From Bradyrhizobium genosp. SA-3 (lineage in GTDB: Bacteria > Pseudomonadota > Alphaproteobacteria > Rhizobiales > Xanthobacteraceae): DNA of 64,000 bases. The notes under the pieces are model-generated. The model was not told the origin of the DNA, did not search any database, and saw only the letters and a list, made by a program, of their open reading frames with translations. A program made the translations under genes and the position numbers. Where the stretch lies: contig NZ_PSRT01000020.1 of assembly GCF_004212635.1 (NCBI RefSeq), positions 1 to 64,000 of the forward strand. The letters are read 5' to 3'. Below are positions 57,151-64,000 of the stretch, piece by piece; position 1 is the first letter of the stretch; each line of letters opens with the position of its first letter.

Positions 57151-58509
57151 TCAAACCCGCACCGGCCCCAACGTCTCGAAATGCCCGCGCTTCTGCAGCC
57201 AGGCCAGCAGCACCAGGCTCGGGATCGCCACCAGCACGCAGATCACGAAGAACAGCGCCCAGCCGGTCGTATCAGCCACGAAGCCGGCACCTGATGACAG
57301 ATACGTTCGTCCCACCGCGGCAAGCGCGGTGAGCAACGCGTATTGCGTCGCCGTGTGCAGCGGGTTCCTGCACAGGGCGGAGAGATAGGCGACGAAGATC
57401 ACGGTGCCGATGGCGCTGGTGAAGTTCTCGGCCGTGATGGCGAAGGCGAGCGCCCATTGGCTGGTGCCGACGAACGCCAGCCAGGAGAACGAAAGGTTGG
57501 CGAGCGCCTGTACGACGCCACCGATCCAGAGGCTGGTCGCCAGCGAATAACGCCGCGCGACAAAACCGCCGGCAAAGCCGCCGATCAGCGTCGCGGCGAG
57601 CCCGACGCCCTTCACGATCGCAGCATAATCGTTGCGCGAGAAGCCGAGGTCGATCACGAACGGCGCCGTCATCGTGCCGGAGAAAGCATCGGTGAACTTG
57701 AACAGCACCACGAAAGCCAGCGCGGCGAGCGCGTCCTTGCGGGAGAGGAATTCGGCGAAGGCGCCGATCGCGGCCTGAACCACGCGATGGAAGGCCGGCT
57801 CTGCGTGCGTCGCCGCTTCTGCCTTTGTCGATTGCTCGGGCTCGGTTGCGACGAGCGCCGTGACCGTCCCGATCAGCACCATCGCGGCCATCACCACATA
57901 GCCCCACATCCAGGCCGAGTGTCGCGTAATGCCGGTGCCCTCGAAGCCGGAGACGATGAACAGCGCGCCCGCGGTCGAGACCAGCATGCCGATGCGATAG
58001 GCGGCGACATAAGCGGCCATGCCGGCCGCCTGCTCGCTCTCCGGGAGGCTCTCGACGCGGAAGGCATCGACCACGATGTCCTGGGTCGAGGACGTGGTCG
58101 CGACCAGCAGCGCGCCGACCGCGACGTAGAACGGCGAGCGCGCGGGATCGGTCATCGCCAGCAGCAGGATGGCGATGATCAGCAGCAGCTGCGAGAACAA
58201 AAGCCAGCCGCGCCGGCGCCCGAAGGCGCGGGTGAACAGCGGCACATGCATCGCATCCACCAGTGGCGCCCACAAAAATTTCAGCGTGTAGGGCGTGCCG
58301 ACCAGCGCAAACAGCCCGATGGTCTTGAGATCGACACCGACCTCCCGCATCCACACCAGCAACGTCGAGCCCGACAACGCCAGCGGCAGGCCGGAGGAGA
58401 AGCCGAGGAACAGCACGATCAGCACCCGCGGTTGCAGGTACACGGCAAGGCTGTCACGCCAGGAGGCGGCGGGAGCGCCGGCGGAGGAGGTCGCGTCGGG
58501 TGCGGTCAT
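57151..58509 (-). CDS. AmpG-like MFS transporter
   Basis: A 452-residue protein with 12-14 helices. It shows the AmpG-type opening (FLGFSSGLPLALSGSTLLVW), VGTPYTLKFLWAPLVDAM and TSSTQDIVVDAFRVE, which resemble inner-membrane permeases for anhydromuropeptides. It would recycle cell-wall GlcNAc-anhMurNAc peptides and thus link to beta-lactamase induction. No ampD, nagZ or bla genes are nearby. Related alphaproteobacterial MFS proteins may transport other compounds, so the name is a family call. Confidence 0.88.
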   Translation of the reverse strand: MTAPDATSSAGAPAASWRDSLAVYLQPRVLIVLFLGFSSGLPLALSGSTLLVWMREVGVDLKTIGLFALVGTPYTLKFLWAPLVDAMHVPLFTRAFGRRRGWLLFSQLLLIIAILLLAMTDPARSPFYVAVGALLVATTSSTQDIVVDAFRVESLPESEQAAGMAAYVAAYRIGMLVSTAGALFIVSGFEGTGITRHSAWMWGYVVMAAMVLIGTVTALVATEPEQSTKAEAATHAEPAFHRVVQAAIGAFAEFLSRKDALAALAFVVLFKFTDAFSGTMTAPFVIDLGFSRNDYAAIVKGVGLAATLIGGFAGGFVARRYSLATSLWIGGVVQALANLSFSWLAFVGTSQWALAFAITAENFTSAIGTVIFVAYLSALCRNPLHTATQYALLTALAAVGRTYLSSGAGFVADTTGWALFFVICVLVAIPSLVLLAWLQKRGHFETLGPVRV

Positions 58510-58584
58510 GGGGAGGTGTTAGCAGATTCTGGGAGAAAAGACTCTGCTAGCCGGTTAGACGGAAGCCCTCACGGCTTCCCTCGG

Positions 58585-58705
58585 TGTCATCGTCCGCCTT
58601 GTGCGCAATTGCGCACTGGGGCGGACGATCCAGTACTCCGCAGCGTTTCGACTCAACAATGACTGCCGCGGCGTACTGGATGCCCCGCCTGCGCGGGCCA
58701 TGACA
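58585..58705. repeat. Inverted-arm element, family E, copy 2
   Basis: TGTCATCGTCCGCC then a TGCGCAATTGCGCA palindrome in the loop, GGGCGGACGATCCAGTACTC, mirrored by GTACTGGATGCCCCGCCTGC and GGGCCATGACA. 121 bases, between the AmpG-like and rmuC genes. Confidence 0.85.
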
Positions 58706-58717
58706 GTGTGCCTCAAG

Positions 58718-59917
58718 TCACTCCCCCGCCTGGAGCTTCCTCGGAAACAGCTCCGGCGCACCGGTGGCCACCAAATGTGGGCCTTCGGGCGCATCCGCCT
58801 TGCTGAAATCGAGCTCCTCGATTCGCCCGGCGCGTTTCTCGATCTTGTCGGCGGAGATCAGCACCTGCCGCACGTCCTCGTTGACGTCGGCAAAATGCTT
58901 TTGCAGCTTCAGCACGCGGTCGCGCAGGCGGCCCAAATCGTCGCCGAGCTTGATCACCTCGGTTCGGATCTGGTCGGCGGCATCGCGCATGCGCGCGTCC
59001 TTCATGATCTGCTGCATGACTTGGATCGCGAGCATCAGCAGCGAGGGCGACACCAGCACGACGCGGGCGCGATAGGCCTTCTGGATCACGTCGTCGAAGC
59101 CGTCATGGATCTCGGCGTAGACCGATTCCGACGGCACGAACATCAGCGCCATTTCCTGGGTCTCGCCGGTGACGAGATATTTTTCGGCGATGTCGCTGAC
59201 GTGCTTCATCACATCGCCGCGCAGCCGCTGCGTGGCGAGGCGCCGCTCCTCGTCGGTGCGGGCGTCGTGCAGCGCGGTCATCGCCTCCAGCGGAAATTTC
59301 GCATCGATGCAGAGCGGGCGCTGGTCGGGCAGGAACACGACGCAATCGGGGCGCTTGCCGGTCGAGAGCGTGAACTGGAACTCGTACGACCCCTTCGGCA
59401 GCCCGTCCTGGACGATCGCCTCCATCCGCGCCTGGCCGAAGGCGCCGCGCGATTGCTTGTTGGCGAGCACGTCGCGCAGGGTCGTGACCTGCGTGGTGAG
59501 GTCGGTGAGGTTCTTGTGCGCGCTGTCGATGATGCCGAGCCGCTCGTGCAGCGCGCGCAGGCTCTCCATGGTGTTGCGGGTCGAATGTTCCATGGACTGG
59601 CCGACGCGATGCGTCACCGAATCCAGCCGCTCGTTGACCGCCCGCGCCATCTCGGTCTGGCGGCCGGCCAGCGCCTGGGTCATGGCGTCGACCCGGCCCG
59701 AAGCCTCGCTCTGGGCCCGCAGCACCTCGCTCAGGCGCTCCTCGAGCTCGTCGGCCCGGATCGCATGCGCCATCGCGAGTTCCGCGCCGCGCCGCCCGGA
59801 GCGCGCGATCACGACGGCAATCACCACCAGCAGGATGAGGACCAGGGCGCCGAAGCCGATCAGCGCATCGATCGTGCGCACCGGCCAGTCGCCCAGCATG
59901 ACAATGATCTCGTTCAT
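58718..59917 (-). CDS. rmuC: DNA recombination protein RmuC
   Basis: A 399-residue protein. A membrane anchor (about 20-40) is followed by a long coiled coil (about 50-170), then the RmuC nuclease-like domain with GKRPDCVVFLPDQRPLCIDAKFPLEA (PD-(D/E)xK-type region) and FVPSESVYAEIHDGFDDV. The fold suggests a DNA-acting role that limits inversions at short repeats in E. coli. I chose the ATG at 59917; the frame continues upstream into the def promoter without signals. It is divergent from def, with repeated TTAACCAT-like sites between them. Confidence 0.92.
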   Translation of the reverse strand: MNEIIVMLGDWPVRTIDALIGFGALVLILLVVIAVVIARSGRRGAELAMAHAIRADELEERLSEVLRAQSEASGRVDAMTQALAGRQTEMARAVNERLDSVTHRVGQSMEHSTRNTMESLRALHERLGIIDSAHKNLTDLTTQVTTLRDVLANKQSRGAFGQARMEAIVQDGLPKGSYEFQFTLSTGKRPDCVVFLPDQRPLCIDAKFPLEAMTALHDARTDEERRLATQRLRGDVMKHVSDIAEKYLVTGETQEMALMFVPSESVYAEIHDGFDDVIQKAYRARVVLVSPSLLMLAIQVMQQIMKDARMRDAADQIRTEVIKLGDDLGRLRDRVLKLQKHFADVNEDVRQVLISADKIEKRAGRIEELDFSKADAPEGPHLVATGAPELFPRKLQAGE

Positions 59918-59969
59918 GCGTCCCTTTCTACCCGATTCGCCGGCATGCGCGAACGAAGAGGGAACGTCG

Positions 59970-60039
59970 GTGGTTAACGACCCACTAATTTTTATGGTTA
60001 ACGAAGCCTGAAGTTTTATGGTTAGCGGCGGGTTAACGA
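59970..60039. promoter_or_regulatory. Array of GGTTAACG-type sites between rmuC and def
   Basis: GGTTAACG occurs at 59972, 59996 and 60031 and GGTTAGCG at 60020, giving steps of 24, 24 and 11 bases. The middle two are preceded by TTTAT. On the minus strand they read TTAACCAC, TTAACCAT, CTAACCAT and TTAACCCG, close to the alphaproteobacterial CtrA half-site TTAACCAT. The 171-base gap serves both divergent genes. Confidence 0.6.
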
Positions 60040-60088
60040 GGTTCCTCGCCGGATTGACCGCATCCGGCGCGCAGCTTAAATCGCCGCC

Positions 60089-60616
60089 ATGGCCCTCAGA
60101 GAAATCATCATCCTGCCCGACAAGCAGCTGCGTCTGATCTCCAAGCCGATCGAGAAGGTCACGCCGGAGATCCGCAAGCTTGCCGACGACATGTTCGAGA
60201 CCATGTACGACGCGCCCGGCATCGGCCTCGCGGCGATCCAGGTCGCGCAGCCGCTGCGGCTGATCACCATGGACCTCGCCAAACGCGACGAGAACGGCGA
60301 GACCAAGCACGAGCCGCGCGTCTTCATCAACCCGGAGATTCTCTCCTCCTCGGAGGAACTTTCGGTGTACGAGGAAGGCTGCCTGTCGATCCCCGAATAT
60401 TACGAGGAGGTCGAGCGTCCCGCGAAGGTGCGCGTGCGCTTCACCGACCTCGACGGCAAGGTGCACGAGGAGGATGCCGAAGGCCTCTACGCCACCTGCA
60501 TCCAGCACGAGATCGATCATCTCAACGGCGTCTTGTTCGTCGACTATCTGTCGAAGCTCAAGCGCGACCGCGTGATGAAGAAGTTCGAGAAGGCCGCCAA
60601 GCGCGCGGGGGAGTAG
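60089..60616 (+). CDS. def: Peptide deformylase
   Basis: A 175-residue metalloenzyme that removes the formyl group from nascent proteins. Motif 1 reads GIGLAAIQV (the common GxGLAAxQ with Ile in place of Pro), motif 2 EGCLSIP and motif 3 QHEIDHLNG, so the Cys and both His metal ligands and catalytic Glu are intact. fmt, which adds the formyl group, follows after 134 bases. The 171-base divergent region to rmuC carries repeated sites described separately. Confidence 0.97.
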   Translation: MALREIIILPDKQLRLISKPIEKVTPEIRKLADDMFETMYDAPGIGLAAIQVAQPLRLITMDLAKRDENGETKHEPRVFINPEILSSSEELSVYEEGCLSIPEYYEEVERPAKVRVRFTDLDGKVHEEDAEGLYATCIQHEIDHLNGVLFVDYLSKLKRDRVMKKFEKAAKRAGE

Positions 60617-60631
60617 GTCTCTCCCTCACGT

Positions 60632-60719
60632 CGTCATGGCCGGGCTTGACCCGGCCATCCACGCCTTGCTTGCTTTATCGCCAAGTCCGTGGATGCCCGG
60701 GACAGGCCCGGGCATGACG
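60632..60719. repeat. Inverted-arm element, family D, copy 2
   Basis: CGTCATGGCCGGGCTTGACC then CGGCCATCCACG mirrored by CGTGGATGCCCGGGACAGGC then CCGGGCATGACG. 88 bases, between def and fmt. Confidence 0.9.
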
Positions 60720-60750
60720 GAGAACCAGAACTCTCACCGAACGCTGCCAC

Positions 60751-61686
60751 ATGCCCCTTCGCCTGATCTTCATGGGCACGCCCGATTTCTCCGTGCCGAC
60801 GCTGCTCGAGCTGGTCGCGCATGGCCACGAGATCGCGGCGGTCTACACCCGCGCGCCGAAGCCCGGCGGCCGCCGCGGTCTGCAATTGCAGCCCACGCCG
60901 GTTGAAGAAGCTGCGCGAAAGCTCGGCGTTCCCGTGCTGACGCCGAAGACGTTGAAGGCGCCGGAGGCGCTCGACGAATTTCGCGCCTTCGATGCCGATG
61001 CCGCGGTCGTCGTCGCCTATGGCATGATCCTGCCGCAGGCCATCCTCGATGCGCCAAAACTCGGTTGCTACAATCTGCACGCTTCGCTGTTGCCGCGCTG
61101 GCGCGGCGCCGCCCCCATCAACCGCGCCATCATGGCAGGCGATGCCGAGAGCGGCGTGATGGTGATGAAGATGGACGTCGGCCTCGACACCGGCGACGTC
61201 GCCATGGCGGAACGCCTCGCGATCACCGACAGCATGACCGCGCTCGATCTGCACGATCGCCTGTCCCGGTTAGGTGCCGATTTGATGGTGCGCGCCATGG
61301 CGGCGCTCGGACGCGGCGGGCTCCAGCTCAAAAAGCAGAGCGAGGACGGCGTCACCTATGCCGCCAAGATCGATAAGGCCGAGGCGCGGATCGATTGGAC
61401 GAAACCCGCACGCGCGGTGCTGCGCCACATCCACGGACTGTCGCCGTTCCCCGGCGCCTGGGCCGAGCTCGCGGACGTCAGCGAGAATGCGCGCGTCAAA
61501 ATCCTGCGATGTGAATTGGCGAACGGCTCAGCTGCGCCCGGCGAGGTGCTCGACGGCCACCTTACCATCGCCTGCGGCGAGGGTGCCATCCGCATCATCG
61601 AGCTCCAGCGCGAAGGCAAGGCGAGGATGCAGGCCGCTGACTTTTTGCGTGGCGTGCCGCTGAAGGCGGGATCGAAGTTCAGCTGA
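60751..61686 (+). CDS. fmt: Methionyl-tRNA formyltransferase
   Basis: A 311-residue enzyme that formylates Met-tRNAfMet with 10-formyl-THF. The N-terminal domain shows [15 protein letters not shown] and the catalytic segment [16 protein letters not shown] (Asn, His and SLLPxxRG) with DTGDV; the C-terminal OB-like domain follows residue 205. It forms a def-fmt-truA run on one strand, each gap filled by a palindromic element. Confidence 0.97.
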   Translation: MPLRLIFMGTPDFSVPTLLELVAHGHEIAAVYTRAPKPGGRRGLQLQPTPVEEAARKLGVPVLTPKTLKAPEALDEFRAFDADAAVVVAYGMILPQAILDAPKLGCYNLHASLLPRWRGAAPINRAIMAGDAESGVMVMKMDVGLDTGDVAMAERLAITDSMTALDLHDRLSRLGADLMVRAMAALGRGGLQLKKQSEDGVTYAAKIDKAEARIDWTKPARAVLRHIHGLSPFPGAWAELADVSENARVKILRCELANGSAAPGEVLDGHLTIACGEGAIRIIELQREGKARMQAADFLRGVPLKAGSKFS

Positions 61687-61689
61687 CGC

Positions 61690-61790
61690 TATCATACGCC
61701 GCGAAGGCGGGGTATCCAGTACGCCGAGGCGTCTCGGTCGAACGGAGCTGTCTCAGAGTACTGGATCATCCGCCTTCGCGGATGATGACA
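61690..61790. repeat. Inverted-arm element, family E, copy 3
   Basis: TATCATACGCCGCGAAGGCG then GGGTATCCAGTAC mirrored by GAGTACTGGATCATCCGCCT then TCGCGGATGATGACA. 101 bases, between fmt and truA. Arms are more diverged than in E1. Confidence 0.75.
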
Positions 61791-61804
61791 CCACCCGGAT
61801 TGAG

Positions 61805-62542
61805 ATGCCCCGCTACAAGCTCACCATCGAATATGACGGCGCGCCGTTCTGCGGCTGGCAGGTGCAGGAGACGCTGCCCTCGGTGCAGGGCGCGCTGGAA
61901 GCTGCCGTCAAGGCGATGACCGGCGCGGACGCGCGGGTGCATGGTGCCGGCCGCACCGATGCCGGCGTGCACGCGCTCGGCCAGGTCGCGCATGTCGACA
62001 TCGCAAAGCAATTTGCGCCGGATCGTTTTCGCGACGGGCTCAACGCGCATCTGCGCCCGCATCCGGTCGCGGTGCTCGAGGCCGAGATCGTCCCCGAGAC
62101 CTTCGAGGCGCGCTTCTCGGCCATCAAGCGCCATTACCGCTACCGCATCATCAACACCCGCGCCAATCTTACCCTCGACGTCGGCCACGCCTGGCGCGTG
62201 CCGCGCCGGCTCGACGCCGATGCGATGCATGCGGCGGCACAACGCCTGCTCGGCAAGCACGATTTCACGACGTTCCGCGATACCGAGTGCCAGGCCAAAT
62301 CACCGGAGAAGACGCTCGACCAGCTCGACGTCGCGCGCGATGGCCGCGAGATCACGATTCTCACCACGGCGCGCTCGTTCCTGCATAGCCAGGTGCGCTC
62401 GATGGTGGGCTCGCTGGTCTGGGTCGGCGAGGGACGCTGGAGCGCGGATGATCTCTCCGCAGCCCTAGCTGCCCGCAACCGTGCGGCGTGCGGCATCGTT
62501 GCGCCGCCGGAGGGATTGTATCTGGTGAAGGTGGATTACTAG
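61805..62542 (+). CDS. truA: tRNA pseudouridine(38-40) synthase TruA
   Basis: A 245-residue enzyme. The catalytic Asp is in [14 protein letters not shown] (about residue 53); [10 protein letters not shown] and [19 protein letters not shown] are further family marks. It modifies U38-U40 in the anticodon arm of tRNAs. It is the third gene of the def-fmt-truA run and is followed by a lone family D arm. Confidence 0.96.
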   Translation: MPRYKLTIEYDGAPFCGWQVQETLPSVQGALEAAVKAMTGADARVHGAGRTDAGVHALGQVAHVDIAKQFAPDRFRDGLNAHLRPHPVAVLEAEIVPETFEARFSAIKRHYRYRIINTRANLTLDVGHAWRVPRRLDADAMHAAAQRLLGKHDFTTFRDTECQAKSPEKTLDQLDVARDGREITILTTARSFLHSQVRSMVGSLVWVGEGRWSADDLSAALAARNRAACGIVAPPEGLYLVKVDY

Positions 62543-62561
62543 CGCCTGATGCCACCTCGGG

Positions 62562-62593
62562 CGTCATGGCCGGGCTTGCCCCGGCCATCCACG
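62562..62593. repeat. Family D left arm (before GIY-YIG gene 2)
   Basis: CGTCATGGCCGGGCTTGCCC then CGGCCATCCACGT. It matches the left arm of D1, D2 and D4, but no right arm follows before the nuclease gene, which starts 17 bases later. Confidence 0.88.
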
Positions 62594-62610
62594 TGCGCCA
62601 ACATGCAACC

Positions 62611-62900
62611 ATGCATGGTGGGTGGGTCTACATCCTGGCGAGCGCTCCAAATGGCATTTTGTACGTCGGCGTGACGAGCGATATTATTCGTCGTGTCTAC
62701 GAGCATCGAAATGGACTCGTGCCTGGCTTCACCAAAAAGTACGGTATCAAGCTACTCGTCCATTTCGAACGCTACGAGGATATCCAAACCGCCATCCAGC
62801 GCGAGCACAACATCAAGCACTGGTCACGGACTTGGAAGTCAGGTTGATCCTCAGGGATAATCCTGAATGGAAGGATCTCTACGACACGATCGTCCAGTAA
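62611..62900 (+). pseudogene. GIY-YIG single-domain endonuclease 2, frameshifted near the end
   Basis: From ATG 62611 the frame encodes 78 residues: WVYILASAPNGILYVGVTSD, the conserved Arg in IIRRVYEH, and Glu in AIQREHNIKHWSRTW, then ends early (KSG-stop at 62847). The next frame continues with the usual family tail VRLILRDNPEWKDLYDTIVQ to 62900. One base is missing at about 62839 (AAGTCAGG for AAGGTCAGG). The core nuclease residues remain, so the shortened protein might still fold, but the last helix is lost. It lies after a lone family D arm and 24 bases before a complete D element. Confidence 0.82.
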
Positions 62901-62924
62901 GGCGTGCCCCGGTTCTCGCCACAT

Positions 62925-63015
62925 CGTCATGGCCGGGCTTGTCCCGGCCATCCACGATCTTTCTTGCTGGAGGCGCCGAAGAACGTGGATGCCCGGGACA
63001 AGCCGGGGCATGACG
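62925..63015. repeat. Inverted-arm element, family D, copy 4
   Basis: CGTCATGGCCGGGCTTGTCC then CGGCCATCCACG mirrored by CGTGGATGCCCGGGACAAGC then CGGGGCATGACG. 91 bases, between GIY-YIG gene 2 and dapE. Confidence 0.9.
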
Positions 63016-63038
63016 GCGGAGAATGAGGAGCCAGCGCC

Positions 63039-64000
63039 TCACCCAAAATACCGCGCCAAAATCCCGCGATACACCTTGGTCAGCTTCTCCAAATCCGTCA
63101 CCGGCACCCGCTCGTCGATCTGGTGCATAGTCTGCCCGACCAGGCCGAACTCGATCACCGGGCAGTAGCTGGAGATGAACCGCGCATCCGACGTACCCCC
63201 GCTCGTCGACAGCTCCGGCTTGCGGCCCGTCACCTCCTCGATCGCGGAGACCGCGAGATCGGTGAACGGGCCGGGCTTGGTCACGAACACGTTGGAGTTC
63301 GAGGGCTCCCAGACGATGCGGGCGCGGACGCGGTTGCCGCAGGCCTTTGCGAGGCGCGTCTCGACCAATTCGCGCAGGCTCGCCTGGGTGTGGTTGTCGT
63401 TGTAGCGGATGTTGAATTTCGCGCGGGCCTCGCCGGGGATGACGTTGCTGGCCTTGTTGCCGACGTCGACCGAGGTGAACTCGAGATTGGAGGCCTGGAA
63501 CTGGGCGCTGCCATGGTCGAGCGGCTCGTCGGAGATCGCCACGATCAGCCGCGCGATATCAGGCACCGGGTTGGAGGCGCGATGCGGATAGGCGACGTGG
63601 CCCTGCACGCCGTCGACATAGAGCGTGCCCGATTGCGAGCCGCGACGGCCGACCTTGATGGTGTCGCCGAGCGTCTCGACATTGGATGGCTCGCCCAGCA
63701 CGCAATGGTCGAACTTTTCGCCGCGCTCGGCGGCCCATTTCAGCAGCTTGATCGTGCCGTTGATGGAGACGTCTTCCTCATCGCCGGTGATCAGGAACGA
63801 GATCGAGCCCGAGCCCGATCTTTGGCCGTCATCGCGCGGCTTGCCGCCATTGGCGGCGAGATGCTCCAGCACCGCCGCCACCGAGCAGGCGATGCCGCCC
63901 TTCATGTCGACCGCGCCGCGGCCGTGCAGGAAACCGTCCTTCACCTCGCCCGAGAACGCGCCGACGCTCCAGGCGCTCTCGTCGCCCGGCGGCACCACGT
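63039..64000 (-). CDS. dapE: Succinyl-diaminopimelate desuccinylase, 5' end outside the window
   Basis: About 320 residues of an M20-family zinc enzyme are visible; the start lies beyond 64000. [19 protein letters not shown] holds the bridging Asp, [16 protein letters not shown] the catalytic Glu pair, [20 protein letters not shown] the dimerisation domain, and [12 protein letters not shown] and [11 protein letters not shown] the later zinc His region. The first zinc His lies upstream, off the edge (the sequence begins VVPPGDE). It makes LL-diaminopimelate for lysine and peptidoglycan. Confidence 0.95.
   Translation of the reverse strand, partial: VVPPGDESAWSVGAFSGEVKDGFLHGRGAVDMKGGIACSVAAVLEHLAANGGKPRDDGQRSGSGSISFLITGDEEDVSINGTIKLLKWAAERGEKFDHCVLGEPSNVETLGDTIKVGRRGSQSGTLYVDGVQGHVAYPHRASNPVPDIARLIVAISDEPLDHGSAQFQASNLEFTSVDVGNKASNVIPGEARAKFNIRYNDNHTQASLRELVETRLAKACGNRVRARIVWEPSNSNVFVTKPGPFTDLAVSAIEEVTGRKPELSTSGGTSDARFISSYCPVIEFGLVGQTMHQIDERVPVTDLEKLTKVYRGILARYFG

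Overview
The window is a GC-rich alphaproteobacterial chromosome segment, almost certainly from Bradyrhizobium or a close relative (Nitrobacteraceae). This rests on the chvI-chvG-hprK-EIIA(Man)-HPr block, a DUF2865 protein, SRP RNA followed by dnaX-ybaB-recR, and the dense intergenic palindromic repeats typical of that group. No database search was run; all names come from reading motifs and gene order. No tRNA, rRNA, CRISPR array, prophage or IS element was seen.

Layout. 1-2600: a gene-poor patch with very small proteins (one carrying a nonsense codon), a Crp/Fnr regulator, a dispersed repeat and a His-rich secreted protein. 2749-8044: a five-gene envelope/export cassette (DUF2933, methyltransferase, ABC ATPase, FtsX permease, HlyD-type adaptor). 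8172-10280: three small membrane or lipoprotein genes of unknown role and more dispersed repeats. 10300-16078: lepA, a secreted caspase-like protein with two YARHG domains coupled to an M15 peptidase, and a GT39 glycosyltransferase. 16213-25756: HPr, EIIA(Man), HPr kinase, ChvG and ChvI, then hugZ, a secreted TPR-CHAT protein and pckA. 25925-38887: thioesterase, glgP, small proteins, a GIY-YIG nuclease, DUF2865, pyrE, GST, LysE exporter, polA and an acyltransferase. 39083-48443: frameshifted ugd, hrpB, retropepsin-like protease, phosphomannomutase, Lrp regulator, PfkB kinase, nudC and a HIT protein. 48707-53091: an amino-acid-type ABC importer translationally coupled to an SDR-like protein and an enolase-superfamily enzyme. 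53287-64000: SRP RNA, dnaX, ybaB, recR, an AmpG-like transporter, rmuC, def-fmt-truA, a second (frameshifted) GIY-YIG gene and the 3' part of dapE.

The most unusual feature is the repeat landscape. At least five families of 80-150 bp inverted-arm elements (called A-E here) occupy the gaps between genes, with further single elements (F-I). The two small GIY-YIG nuclease genes are the only genes that lie against such arms in a bracketing arrangement: one sits precisely between the two arms of a family C element, the other follows a lone family D arm and is followed by a complete D element. This resembles the RAYT/REPIN relationship but with a different enzyme, and suggests a nuclease-linked, mostly non-autonomous repeat system. 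Other points of note are a PolA whose proofreading residues are all replaced, an SDR without its catalytic Tyr/Lys, two caspase-fold secreted proteins within 12 kb, 24-bp spaced TTAACCAT-like sites between rmuC and def, and two genes (ugd, GIY-YIG 2) each missing one base.
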